Assembly (NCBI GenBank): GCA_002256205.1
Contig: NKIW01000010.1
Span: 52,599-116,598, forward strand
DNA: 64,000 nucleotides
Direction of reading: 5' to 3'
Source: Rhizobiales bacterium PAR1
GTDB taxonomy: Bacteria > Pseudomonadota > Alphaproteobacteria > Rhizobiales > Beijerinckiaceae
The notes beneath the pieces were generated by a model. That model did not search any database. It had not been told where the DNA came from and saw only the letters and a program-made list of their open reading frames with translations. How positions within the stretch are numbered: the stretch's first letter is position 1; each line of letters opens with the position of its first letter. Shown in pieces: positions 24,369 through 33,048 of this stretch. The position numbers and the translations under genes are program-made.

Positions 24369-24630
24369 CGTCTCACGCGCTCCTGAACTCTGAGGTCAGG
24401 ATTGTTTGGCACGCGAGGGCGGGCCGCGGCAAGTCGATGCCTCTCGCCGGAAGGTCTTAGATCGAAATTCAGTGAACGCAGGGTGAGGCATGGATCTTGC
24501 CATGGTTCTGACAAAAGCGTTCTATATTGCAGTGCAGCGAGAAACGGGAATCACCCGCCGGCAATACCCGGCAAGTTCGGCCAGATGCCGAACCATCCGA
24601 TTTCCGCACCGCCATTCAAGGATACCAGCG

Positions 24631-25233
24631 ATGCCCCGTGCAGAATTGGACCAGATTACCTACCGCAAACTTCATATGGGCGATCATGACCTGTTTGAGG
24701 CCCATCTTCTCGCGCTTGACCCTGAAAGCCGCCGGACCCGCTTCGGCATGGCGACAACAGATGCGTTTCTCGTGCAATATGCCGCACGATGCATCACGTT
24801 GAACGCAATCATTCACGGCGCCTTTCACGGCAAGACGCTGATCGGCGTGGCCGAGCTTCGCCCGATTGGCGATCTTTTCACGGAAGAGGCCGAACTGGCA
24901 TTCTCGGTTGCGTCCAATTGGCGCAACTGCGGCATCGGCACGAACCTTTTCGGTCGCATGCTGCGTTCGGCCCGCAATCGCGGGTTCGGGCGGCTTTATA
25001 TGACCTGCCTGAAGAACAATGCACCGATGCGCACGCTGGCGCGCAAGTTCACGGCGGAAATCAGCCTCGAGTTCGATGAATCGGTCGCGCTGGTCTCGAC
25101 CCCGCGCCGCTCGATCATCTCGGTCTTGCGCGAAGCCATCGAGGATGCCACCGAACTGACGACGCAGGCCCTTGATTGGCAGCGCCGGACTTTCGCCCGG
25201 CGCTCGCTGGAACAGAGCCCACTCAGCCGATAG
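24631..25233 (+). CDS. GNAT family N-acetyltransferase
   Basis: 200 residues from the ATG at 24631 (MPRAELDQITYRKL). A frame open from 24490 adds 47 residues of unlikely composition. The acetyl-CoA-binding region is AFSVASNWRNCGIGTNLFGR (motif A, Q/RxxGxG-like), followed by a helix and LYMTCLKNNAPMRTLARKF (motif B). The C-terminus is extended and basic. The substrate is unknown. Its end overlaps the convergent GST gene by 11 bp. Confidence 0.82.
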   Translation: MPRAELDQITYRKLHMGDHDLFEAHLLALDPESRRTRFGMATTDAFLVQYAARCITLNAIIHGAFHGKTLIGVAELRPIGDLFTEEAELAFSVASNWRNCGIGTNLFGRMLRSARNRGFGRLYMTCLKNNAPMRTLARKFTAEISLEFDESVALVSTPRRSIISVLREAIEDATELTTQALDWQRRTFARRSLEQSPLSR

Positions 25234-25852
25234 CCGCGCGCGGCATCAGCTCATACGGGTGCTTCCAGCCCGGCGTGGCGGCGATACGGGCTTTCCAGGC
25301 CTCGATATTCGGGAAGTCGGCACGATTGATGCCGGTTTCCTCGTCATAATAGGCATAACCGCAAAGCGAGAGATCGGCGATCGTCAGCCGGTCGCCGACG
25401 ACAAAGCGGCGACCCTCAAGATGCTTCTCGAAAATGCCGAAGGTCGCCTTGGCGCGCCCGCGCAAGAACTCCGTCACCGGCGTCTCGCCGGTCTTCTGGA
25501 GGCCGTAGAGAAAGCGTAGGGTGGCATAAAAGCTCGTGAACTTATGGTTATCGAACAGAATCCAGCGCCAAATCTCACGCCCTTCCTGTTCCCCACGTGC
25601 GCCGAATTTGCCGAGAACCGTCGCGAGATAGTCGAGAATGACGCCGGACTGGGTGAGAACCTCGCCGCGATGCTCCAGCACCGGCACTTCACCCATCTCG
25701 TTGACGCTCTGGCGCCAGCTCTCCGCGCGCGTCGCGCCCTGAAAGAACGCGACCGGGACCAGTTCCCAATCCGCGCCGCAAAGTTCGAGCATCAGCGCGA
25801 CCTTGTACGCGTTGCCGGATTCGCCAAAACCATGCAGCCGAAATTCCGCCAT
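25223..25852 (-). CDS. Glutathione S-transferase family protein
   Basis: 209 residues. The thioredoxin-fold N-terminal domain has a Ser near the start (LHGFGESGNAYKV) and the cis-Pro segment GEVPVLEHRGEVLTQSGVIL, which binds glutathione. The helical C-terminal domain carries VVGDRLTIADLSLCGYAYYD. The general substrate class cannot be told. It overlaps the 3' end of the convergent acetyltransferase gene. Confidence 0.92.
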   Translation of the reverse strand: MAEFRLHGFGESGNAYKVALMLELCGADWELVPVAFFQGATRAESWRQSVNEMGEVPVLEHRGEVLTQSGVILDYLATVLGKFGARGEQEGREIWRWILFDNHKFTSFYATLRFLYGLQKTGETPVTEFLRGRAKATFGIFEKHLEGRRFVVGDRLTIADLSLCGYAYYDEETGINRADFPNIEAWKARIAATPGWKHPYELMPRAAIG

Positions 25853-25897
25853 CCGTCACGCTCCCGTTAAAAGGCCAGAGGCCACGCAGCCGTCGAT

Positions 25898-26608
25898 TTA
25901 CTTGCTCATGTTGACGGGTGCGCCGGATTTGGCGGTCGCACCGGCGTAATTCTGGCCACCAGCACCGCGCAGGCGCGCGACAACACCGCCGCCCGGCTCG
26001 TAAAGGATCACTTCATTGCCCGCGAGTTCCCAGGCGTTGATGCGCTGGAGTTCCTTGTTCTGGCAGCCGGAGGTCCCCGCGCCATAGAGATCAAGTTTGG
26101 GGGCACTCGACAGCGTAATCTTGCAGCGTGCGCCATTGGCCTCCGAGACCGACCAGTTGCCAACAAGCGCCGTACGCGTCGGCGGACCCGAGCTTGCCGG
26201 CGCAGAGGGCGGCGTCGCATTGGCAACCTGCGGCGGCGCAGGCGGAATAGAAGGCGAGACAATCGGGTTCTGCGGCTGCGCCACCGGCACGCCCGGCGCC
26301 GTGGCAACCCCACCGGTTGCTCCCACACCCGGAGCGCCCACCCCCGGCGCACCCGTGGGTGGCGGCAAGGCGGTTGTGGTGCCCGAGCCTGGAAGCGGCG
26401 GCAACGCGGAAGATTCAACATCGCCCGCTGGCGCAGGAGTCAGCGGCGCGGGGGCGGCCGGTGTCGACTGGGCGGGGCTGCGATAGCCACTGCCCGGCAT
26501 GAGCGAGCCGAGCCGGGAGCTCGATTCACAGCCCCCGAGCAAAAGCGCCACCATGGCCAGCATCACGCCGTTGCCCACAGGTCGTTTGGCCTGTTCTGTC
26601 GTGATCAT
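25898..26608 (-). CDS. Outer-membrane lipoprotein with AprI/Inh protease-inhibitor domain (Omp19-like)
   Basis: 236 residues. A lipoprotein signal ends at LLLGGC (lipidated Cys27). A long Pro/Gly/Ala/Thr linker (about residues 40-145) follows, then a C-terminal AprI/Inh-type beta-barrel (LVGNWSVSEANGARCKITL ... LQRINAWELAGNEVILYEPGG) with two Cys that could pair. This architecture matches Brucella Omp19, which inhibits proteases in the periplasm or outside the cell. The repetitive linker with GAPGVGAPGVGATGG suggests length variation. Confidence 0.8.
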   Translation of the reverse strand: MITTEQAKRPVGNGVMLAMVALLLGGCESSSRLGSLMPGSGYRSPAQSTPAAPAPLTPAPAGDVESSALPPLPGSGTTTALPPPTGAPGVGAPGVGATGGVATAPGVPVAQPQNPIVSPSIPPAPPQVANATPPSAPASSGPPTRTALVGNWSVSEANGARCKITLSSAPKLDLYGAGTSGCQNKELQRINAWELAGNEVILYEPGGGVVARLRGAGGQNYAGATAKSGAPVNMSK

Positions 26609-26715
26609 CCCGTTCCAACCCTTTTTCCGGCTAACCTGCTAGCACGACGCCTGAATTTCTGGCTTCATCCAATATTACGGGCGCCACGTAAAGATGGCAC
26701 TACCGTGGAGGAACC

Positions 26716-27099
26716 ATGTCGACAGCGCTTTGGTGTGTCTTTTTTGCAGGATTGCTGCCCTATTTCACCGTCATCGTCGCCAAGCGCAGTGGCGGCGGCT
26801 ACGACAACAGCCAGCCGCGCGAATGGGCGAAGGGCCTTTCCGGCTTCCGTCAGCGCGCCTATGCTGCGCATCAGAACCATTTTGAGTTCTTTCCGTTCTT
26901 TGCCGCCGCCGTCATCATCGCGGAGATGAAGACCGGGGGGAGTGCAGGCGTTGACCGGCTCGCACTGGCAACCATCGCCTGCCGTCTGTTCTACACCGCC
27001 TGCTACTTCAACGATAAGGCCGCGCTCCGCTCGCTCGCCTGGGGCCTCGCGCTGCTCGGGATCATCGGCCTCTTTGTGATTGCGGCGATGGGGAAATAA
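26716..27099 (+). CDS. MAPEG-like inner-membrane protein
   Basis: 127 residues with four hydrophobic segments. NSQPREWAKGLSGFRQRAYAAHQNHFEFFPFF is split here only to note its key parts: the QPREW and AHQNHFE motifs are typical of the bacterial MAPEG (eicosanoid/glutathione metabolism) membrane family. GGAGG lies just before the ATG. Enzymatic activity is not shown by sequence. The next gene begins 3 bp after its stop. Confidence 0.82.
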   Translation: MSTALWCVFFAGLLPYFTVIVAKRSGGGYDNSQPREWAKGLSGFRQRAYAAHQNHFEFFPFFAAAVIIAEMKTGGSAGVDRLALATIACRLFYTACYFNDKAALRSLAWGLALLGIIGLFVIAAMGK

Positions 27100-27102
27100 C
27101 CA

Positions 27103-27567
27103 ATGCCAAGTTATAACATTGGTGATTATTACACACGCGAAGACATTATTGAACCTAAAATTGATCTACTGTGCACGCCAGAAGACACCTCTATTGAACT
27201 CGTTATCATAATTCATAACGATGATTTTAAAGACGATGACGATCTCTGGCACTATATAAAACAAAAAATGACTTTTTATTATTATTTTATAAACTCCGGT
27301 CAATTGCTCAATAATTTTCCAGATTCTTCCGGCCCTATCGTAATTCGTTTTTGTCCAAAGAAGGAATTTACATACTGGACAGAAGAAAAAATAGCAAACT
27401 TCAAATTTGTAGTCCCGAACGGTGATTCAAAATATCTTAAATACGATCACAGAATTTCCGACGTGGGTATAAATTTTGACTATTCAAAATTGCCAGAACC
27501 ACCGGATCTGAGAGCAAAGAACCTCCTACCACCATCGCAGATTGCAGATTCAACCCGAGAAAAATAA
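27103..27567 (+). CDS. AT-rich orphan, possibly DUF6572-like
   Basis: 154 residues, acidic N-terminal half, no signal peptide. The stretch from about residue 30 to 90 (IELVIIIHNDDF, a helix with IKQKMTFYYYFINSGQL, then PIVIRFCPKK) resembles from memory the DUF6572 pattern: a beta strand, a helix holding an 'fI.SGql' motif, and a second strand. That match is tentative. Base composition is far more AT-rich than the flanking genes. It starts 3 bp after the MAPEG-like gene and ends at a strong terminator shared with sdhB. A recent acquisition is likely; the function is unknown. Confidence 0.65.
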   Translation: MPSYNIGDYYTREDIIEPKIDLLCTPEDTSIELVIIIHNDDFKDDDDLWHYIKQKMTFYYYFINSGQLLNNFPDSSGPIVIRFCPKKEFTYWTEEKIANFKFVVPNGDSKYLKYDHRISDVGINFDYSKLPEPPDLRAKNLLPPSQIADSTREK

Positions 27568-27593
27568 AAAGACCGCCCGAAGGCGGCCTTTTT
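27566..27593. terminator. Bidirectional intrinsic terminator between the orphan gene and sdhB
   Basis: CCGCC (27573-27577) pairs with GGCGG (27582-27586), loop CGAA, and is flanked by an A run on the left and a T run on the right (27589-27593). It can therefore stop both the plus-strand gene and sdhCDAB. Confidence 0.85.
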
Positions 27594-27611
27594 GGTGCGT
27601 CGGCGTGGCGC

Positions 27612-28391
27612 TCAGTACTGGCGCGCAACCATCATCTTCTTGATCTCGGCGATGGCCTTGGCGGGGTTGAGACCCTTCGGGCAAGCGTTCGAGCAATTCA
27701 TGATCGTGTGGCAGCGATAGAGCCGGAACGGGTCCTCGAGGTTATCGAGGCGCTCGCCGGTCGCTTCGTCACGGCTGTCGATCAGCCAGCGGTAGGCCTG
27801 AAGCAGCGCGGCGGGGCCAAGATAGCGGTCGCCGTTCCACCAGTAGCTCGGGCACGAGGTCGAGCAGCAGGCGCAGAGGATGCACTCGTAAAGACCATCG
27901 AGATGTTCGCGGTCTTCCGGCGTCTGGCGCCATTCCTTTTCAGGGGCCGGCGTGTCGGTCTTGAGCCACGGCTCGATCGAGGCGTGCTGGGTGTAGAAGC
28001 GCGTCAGATCCGGCACGAGATCCTTCACCACCGGCATATGCGGCAGCGGGTAGATCTTCACCGCGCCCGTCACCTCGTCCATGCCCTTGGTACAGGCGAG
28101 GGTGTTGGTGCCGTCGATGTTCATCGCGCAGGAACCGCAGATACCTTCGCGGCACGAGCGGCGGAAGGTCAGCGTGGGATCGACCTTATTCTTGATCCAG
28201 ATGATCGCGTCGAGGATCATCGGGCCGCAATCGTCGAGATCGACGAAATAGGTGTCGATGCGCGGGTTGCTCTCGCCATCCGGATCCCAGCGGTAGATGC
28301 GGAATTCGCGAAGGTTGTTCGCCCCGGCCGGCTTCGGCCAGGTCTTGCCTTCGACGAGGCGGGAGTTCTTGGGAAGGTTGAATTCAGCCAT
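27612..28391 (-). CDS. sdhB: Succinate dehydrogenase iron-sulfur subunit
   Basis: 259 residues carrying three Fe-S clusters that pass electrons from FAD to ubiquinone. The 2Fe-2S ligands are in [12 protein letters not shown]. The 4Fe-4S and 3Fe-4S ligands are in [16 protein letters not shown] and [17 protein letters not shown]. It lies 2 bp after sdhA. Full length. Confidence 0.98.
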   Translation of the reverse strand: MAEFNLPKNSRLVEGKTWPKPAGANNLREFRIYRWDPDGESNPRIDTYFVDLDDCGPMILDAIIWIKNKVDPTLTFRRSCREGICGSCAMNIDGTNTLACTKGMDEVTGAVKIYPLPHMPVVKDLVPDLTRFYTQHASIEPWLKTDTPAPEKEWRQTPEDREHLDGLYECILCACCSTSCPSYWWNGDRYLGPAALLQAYRWLIDSRDEATGERLDNLEDPFRLYRCHTIMNCSNACPKGLNPAKAIAEIKKMMVARQY

Positions 28392-28393
28392 TT

Positions 28394-30220
28394 TCAGAAC
28401 TTCCGCTCCTTGGGGGCAATCTTGGCTTCGTCCATCTCGCCGGTCAGCGTCTGGGTATGGACGGCGCGGTGGCTCAAAGTCACCTTGCCGTCTTCGCCGA
28501 CTGTGGACAGCGTATGCTTGCGCCAGTTGACGTCATCGCGCGTGGCGAAATCCTCGCGGGCATGGGCGCCGCGGCTCTCGGTCCGCGCTTCGGCCGAGTA
28601 AACGGTCGCGATAGCGTTGACCATCAGGTTCTCGAACTCCAGCGTCTCGATGAGGTCCGAGTTCCAGACGAGGCTGCGGTCCGTGACCTTGATGTCGCTC
28701 TTGGCGTTCCAGACGTCGGTGACGCGCTGGCAGCCGCTCTTGAGCGTCGGCCCGTCGCGGAACACCGCAACATCATCCTGCATCGCGCGCTGCATGCGGA
28801 GGCGCAGATCCGCGGTCGGGATTGCGCCATTGGCGTTCCGCGACTTGTCGAAGCGCGCCATGATCGCATCATCCGCCTTGGCGTTGATGCCGGGGATCGC
28901 GCTCTTGCGATCGAGCACCTGACCGGCGCGGATCGAGGCCGCACGGCCGAACACCACGAGATCGATCAGCGAGTTCGAACCGAGGCGGTTCGCGCCATGC
29001 ACCGAGGCGCAGCCTGCTTCGCCGACAGCCATCAGGCCCGGCACGACAGCATCCTGATCGCCGTTCTTCGGGTTGACGACCTGACCCCAGTAGTTCGTCG
29101 GCACGCCGCCCATGTTGTAATGGACGGTCGGGATGACCGGGATCGGCTCCTTGGTGAGGTCGACGCCTGCGAAAATCTTGGCGCTTTCCGAAATGCCCGG
29201 CAGACGCAGCGCCAGAACATTCGGATCAAGGTGGTCAAGATGCAGGTGGATGTGGTCCTTGTTCTTGCCGACGCCACGACCCTCGCGGATTTCCATGGTC
29301 ATGCAGCGCGAGACATAGTCACGCGGCGCCAGATCCTTGTAGCTCGGTGCATAGCGCTCCATGAAGCGCTCGCCCGCCGAGTTTGTGAGATAGCCGCCTT
29401 CGCCGCGCGCGCCTTCCGTGATCAGGCAGCCCGCGCCGTAAATGCCGGTCGGATGGAACTGCACGAATTCCATATCCTGAAGCGGAAGGCCCGCACGGGC
29501 CACCATGCCGCCGCCGTCACCGGTGCAGGTATGCGCGGAGGTCGCGGAGAAATAGGCGCGGCCGTAACCGCCGGTCGCCAGCACCACGAGCTTCGAACGG
29601 AAGCGGTGAATGGTACCGTCATCAAGCTTCCAAGCGATCACGCCCTGACATTCGCCATCATCCGACATGATGAGGTCGAGCGCGAAATACTCGATGAAGA
29701 ACTCGGCCTTGTTGCGCAGGCTCTGGCCGTAGAGCGTGTGGAGAATGGCGTGACCGGTGCGGTCCGCCGCCGCGCAGGTGCGCTGCACAGGCGGGCCTTC
29801 GCCATACTGAGTGGTGTGGCCACCGAACGGGCGTTGATAGATCTTACCCTCTTCGGTACGTGAGAACGGCACGCCGTAGTGCTCAAGCTCGTAAACCGCT
29901 GCCGGAGCTTCACGTGCGAGGTATTCCATCGCGTCGTTGTCGCCGAGATAGTCCGACCCCTTCACAGTGTCGAACATATGCCACTGCCAGCTGTCCGGGC
30001 CCATGTTAGCAAGCGAGGCGGCAATGCCGCCCTGCGCCGCAACCGTATGCGAACGGGTCGGGAAGACTTTGGTGATGCAGGCGGTGCGCAGACCCTGCTC
30101 GGCCATGCCGAGGGTCGCACGCAGACCGGCACCGCCGGCGCCCACGACCACCACGTCGAAGGAGTGGTCGATGATCGGGTAGGACTTGCCGCCGATCGAA
30201 GCCGTAGAAGGATTGGCCAT
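28394..30220 (-). CDS. sdhA: Succinate dehydrogenase flavoprotein subunit
   Basis: 608 residues. It oxidises succinate to fumarate on covalent FAD. The FAD loop [19 protein letters not shown], the flavinylated His in [14 protein letters not shown], and the active-site region with the conserved His/Arg ([23 protein letters not shown]) are visible. The C-terminus is canonical (WRKHTLS ... YRAV-like region). It lies 20 bp after sdhD. Confidence 0.98.
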   Translation of the reverse strand: MANPSTASIGGKSYPIIDHSFDVVVVGAGGAGLRATLGMAEQGLRTACITKVFPTRSHTVAAQGGIAASLANMGPDSWQWHMFDTVKGSDYLGDNDAMEYLAREAPAAVYELEHYGVPFSRTEEGKIYQRPFGGHTTQYGEGPPVQRTCAAADRTGHAILHTLYGQSLRNKAEFFIEYFALDLIMSDDGECQGVIAWKLDDGTIHRFRSKLVVLATGGYGRAYFSATSAHTCTGDGGGMVARAGLPLQDMEFVQFHPTGIYGAGCLITEGARGEGGYLTNSAGERFMERYAPSYKDLAPRDYVSRCMTMEIREGRGVGKNKDHIHLHLDHLDPNVLALRLPGISESAKIFAGVDLTKEPIPVIPTVHYNMGGVPTNYWGQVVNPKNGDQDAVVPGLMAVGEAGCASVHGANRLGSNSLIDLVVFGRAASIRAGQVLDRKSAIPGINAKADDAIMARFDKSRNANGAIPTADLRLRMQRAMQDDVAVFRDGPTLKSGCQRVTDVWNAKSDIKVTDRSLVWNSDLIETLEFENLMVNAIATVYSAEARTESRGAHAREDFATRDDVNWRKHTLSTVGEDGKVTLSHRAVHTQTLTGEMDEAKIAPKERKF

Positions 30221-30240
30221 GTCGTCTTTTCCTTGTTCGA

Positions 30241-30636
30241 TCAGCCGCCGAAGCCGACCTTGAGGATCGCGTAGGCCGAGGCAAGCCCGACGAAAACCGC
30301 GAAGAAGGTGTTGAGCATCAGAAGGACGATCTTGGTGCCTTCCGAATGGACGTAATCCTCGATGATGACTTGCATCCCAAGGCGCATGTGCACCGTGGCC
30401 GAGCCGACAAAGAGCAGCAGCAGGATGCCCGCGACCGGATGGCCGACAATCTTCATCGCTGCGGCGTAGTCAGCTTTCGCCAGCATCAGCACGATGACCA
30501 CGAAAGCGATCGTCAGCGGCACATTGGCCACCGCCGTGAGGCGCGTCAGCCAGAAATGGCCGGTGCCGGATTTCGCCGCGCCGAGGCCACGCACACGCGC
30601 CATCGGGGTCGAGAGCGATTCTGTGGATTTGCTCAT
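30241..30636 (-). CDS. sdhD: Succinate dehydrogenase membrane anchor subunit
   Basis: 131 residues with three transmembrane segments. The haem/quinone-side motif [18 protein letters not shown] is typical. It anchors SdhAB in the inner membrane with SdhC. It follows sdhC by 10 bp. Confidence 0.95.
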   Translation of the reverse strand: MSKSTESLSTPMARVRGLGAAKSGTGHFWLTRLTAVANVPLTIAFVVIVLMLAKADYAAAMKIVGHPVAGILLLLFVGSATVHMRLGMQVIIEDYVHSEGTKIVLLMLNTFFAVFVGLASAYAILKVGFGG

Positions 30637-30646
30637 GATGCGCTCC

Positions 30647-31039
30647 TCAACCCAGGAAATAGACGATCCACGCCAGCGCGGTCAGCACCAGCGAACCGAT
30701 CAGCGTGGCCCAGCCAAGCTTGAGGCGCGTTTCGCGCTCAAGGCCGGCACCAGTATCCCAGATGAAATGACGAATGCCGCCGCACATGTGCTGGAACAGC
30801 GCCCAAGTATAGCCGAACAGCACAAGCTTGCCGAGAAACGAGCCATAGATCGCCTGCACAGTGCCGAACGAGGTTTTGCCCGAGGCCAGCGCCACAAGGA
30901 AAATCACCAGCAAAAGCGTGCCGACGAACAATGCCGCACCAGTAATGCGGTGCAGGATCGACATCACCATCGTGATCGACGGCTTGTAGATCTGCAAGTG
31001 GGGGGAAAGCGGACGTTCCGCCGGGCCGGTCCGAGCCAT
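30647..31039 (-). CDS. sdhC: Succinate dehydrogenase cytochrome b556 subunit
   Basis: 130 residues from the ATG at 31039 (MARTGPAERPLSPHLQIYK), which has AAGGTG five bases upstream. An earlier ATG at 31072 is less likely. It has three transmembrane segments, the SPHLQIYK and SILHRITG motifs, and the haem-ligand region FQHMCGGIRHFIWD. It is the first gene of sdhCDAB; the promoter should lie in 31040-31188. Confidence 0.95.
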   Translation of the reverse strand: MARTGPAERPLSPHLQIYKPSITMVMSILHRITGAALFVGTLLLVIFLVALASGKTSFGTVQAIYGSFLGKLVLFGYTWALFQHMCGGIRHFIWDTGAGLERETRLKLGWATLIGSLVLTALAWIVYFLG

Positions 31040-31188
31040 GATTTCACCTTGTCCAACGTGGGAGCGGGTCAATTTTTGAATGGGCCGTGCCTAGCCGAGT
31101 TTTGCCCACTCTGCAATGCAGCAAAGGACCAGACTTTTAGTCAAGGCGCCGTTAAGCGGCCCAAAGAGGCAAATGGCCGCAACAGGGG

Positions 31189-31518
31189 TTACGTGGTACC
31201 GGCACACAGAACCGCCAGCCGCGCCGAAATCTCCCGAGGGTCTCCGGCAAGACGCAAGCTTTTTTGACGCGCGGTCGCACCCGAGACAAGATCGATATCG
31301 GACTTCCTCAGTTTCAAGGCCTTGGCAAGCAGTGCGATCAGGGCGGCATTGGCCGCGCCATCCTCCGGCACAGCGCGCACGCGGGCATGCAGAACCACCT
31401 TGCCATCCGCACCGGTGGCCGCACCATCGAACCCGTCACGCCCGCCCTTGGGCGTGAGGCGCACGAAGAGGAGGACCGAAGCGCCCTCCTCCCGAAAGGG
31501 CAAATCTGTTGGTGTCAT
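31189..31518 (-). CDS. DUF167 (YggU) family protein
   Basis: 109 residues. The fold is recognised by [36 protein letters not shown] and [15 protein letters not shown]. These small alpha/beta proteins are common and of unknown function. It follows the cytochrome P460 gene by 9 bp on the same strand and so is probably co-transcribed with it. Confidence 0.92.
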   Translation of the reverse strand: MTPTDLPFREEGASVLLFVRLTPKGGRDGFDGAATGADGKVVLHARVRAVPEDGAANAALIALLAKALKLRKSDIDLVSGATARQKSLRLAGDPREISARLAVLCAGTT

Positions 31519-31527
31519 CCCAAAATG

Positions 31528-32100
31528 TCAGCGCTTGGCCGCCTCGCGGAGCTTCGCGCCGGAGAAGGTGAAATCGAGGCCATCCTTGTTCTGTGGCAAG
31601 TGGCAGCTGTAGCAGGCATCGAGCTTGATCGGATTGGGCGTCCCGTCGGCCTTGAAGGCGGCATATTCCCAGTCACCGTTGTCTTTCTCTGGCGGGAAGA
31701 GGTTGGTTTCGCCCCAGCCTTTGCGCTTCTCCATGACCTCGACGGAAATCACGCGTCCGGTCGGGATGAACTTGCCATTGGCACCCTTGATCGGCGCACC
31801 ACCGGCTTCCATCGCCACGGTGTGGTTTTCCATCACGATCACCGTGCCATCCGGGAAAGCCTCGCCCGGCTTGACATTCGCGAGTGCTTCTTTGTTGACG
31901 AAAAGGAAGCGCGCGATCTTGCGATCTTCCCGGTCAACGATCTCGTAGCGTTGGAACGCCGTGGCATAGTCTTTTGGCAGAGTGACGCGCGTCGGCGTTG
32001 TATCAGCGGGCGCCGGAGCCTGCGCGAAGGCAGCACTCGCGCCCACCACGCCTGCGGCAAGCGCGCCCACCTGAATCAGTCTCTTGGAAATTGCCAGCAT
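31528..32100 (-). CDS. Cytochrome P460 family c-type haem protein
   Basis: 190 residues. A signal peptide ends at AFA-QAPAP. The single haem-binding CYSCH motif lies near the C-terminus (LDACYSCHLPQNKDGLDF), and the body has the P460 pattern (YEIVDREDRKIARFLFVNKEAL, TVIVMENH, GDWEYAAF). Known members oxidise hydroxylamine or detoxify NO in the periplasm; which activity applies here is not shown. Overlaps no neighbour. Confidence 0.85.
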   Translation of the reverse strand: MLAISKRLIQVGALAAGVVGASAAFAQAPAPADTTPTRVTLPKDYATAFQRYEIVDREDRKIARFLFVNKEALANVKPGEAFPDGTVIVMENHTVAMEAGGAPIKGANGKFIPTGRVISVEVMEKRKGWGETNLFPPEKDNGDWEYAAFKADGTPNPIKLDACYSCHLPQNKDGLDFTFSGAKLREAAKR

Positions 32101-32190
32101 CCTGTTTCCCCTCGCTTTTTTGCTGTTGCGATTGGAGGGTCAAGGCAAAGAGCGGTCAAGTCAACTTCGCTTGATGAGCGAGGCCGCTCC

Positions 32191-32478
32191 TCACATCAGG
32201 CCACGGGCATAATAATTGATCGTGACCTGCACGAACTGGAGCGCGAGCAGCAGCACGACCGGGGAGATATCGATCGGCCCAAGGTCCGGCATGCGGCGGC
32301 GAATCGGGCCCAGCAGCGGCTCGGTGATGCGATAGAGAAATTCGCCAACCGAGGCGACGATGGGCTGGCGCGCATTCACGATGCCGAAATTAATCAGCAG
32401 GGTCAGGACCACATAAGCCAGCAACAGGAAGGAATAGATCTCGATGATCTTGTTGATGAGCCAGAAAATCGGAAACAT
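32191..32478 (-). CDS. YggT family membrane protein
   Basis: 95 residues from the ATG at 32478 (MFPIFWLINKIIEIYSF), preceded by AAGGAG. A longer frame to 32592 is rejected. Two hydrophobic segments flank the conserved ITEPLLGPIRRRMPDLGPIDISP motif. The family is linked to membrane and cell-shape maintenance, without a precise biochemical role. Confidence 0.93.
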   Translation of the reverse strand: MFPIFWLINKIIEIYSFLLLAYVVLTLLINFGIVNARQPIVASVGEFLYRITEPLLGPIRRRMPDLGPIDISPVVLLLALQFVQVTINYYARGLM

Positions 32479-32655
32479 GCCTTCTCCTTGGTGCAAACGC
32501 CGGGCTGCAACGGCCAGCATGCGACTGTGGGCGGACATTAGCCGAGGCAGCGGGAAGTCCGCAAGCGGGACCAGCAGCCGGCGCGCCCGCAATTTTGCAC
32601 GAAAACAACGTTGACTTCTGCGTGGGGATCAGCCAATGAACCGGCCTCCGGTCAG

Positions 32656-32731
<76 letters not shown>

Positions 32732-33048
32732 TCCCTTAAGCCATTGATATCATTGGTTTTTTAGGTCTAGACATTCCTCCGACACTTCCGGGGGATGGCT
32801 CGCCTTCTTGGCATTCCCTAGCCCTGAGCCCCCCATTTCTGGCCTGTGCGTCGCCCGCCACCTGTGCCATTCTCAGTCGCGTTTCCATGAATGTCCGGGA
32901 TCTGGCTTCCTTGGACATTGATGGGGCCGGGCTCGACCGTACTGGACCGGGTGCATGCCGTGGTCGGTTTGGGCAAAACAAAGCCGGATGACTGCTTCAC
33001 CCGGCTAGGCTTTAGCTGATTTGATGCTTCTGGTTTTGGGCTTCAGCC
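32732..33048. other. Non-coding border region after tRNA-Ala
   Basis: 317 bp. Short open frames exist on the minus strand but have no start context or recognisable product. The segment separates the tRNA from the recombinase gene and would hold the left attachment site if the cassette integrated here. No copy of the tRNA 3' end was spotted elsewhere in the window. Confidence 0.4.

Noticed and set aside
28457..29863. Plus-strand 468-codon frame opposite sdhA
   Set aside because: Antisense shadow of sdhA.
32736..33000. Short minus-strand frames after tRNA-Ala
   Set aside because: Overlapping frames with no start signal and no recognised product.
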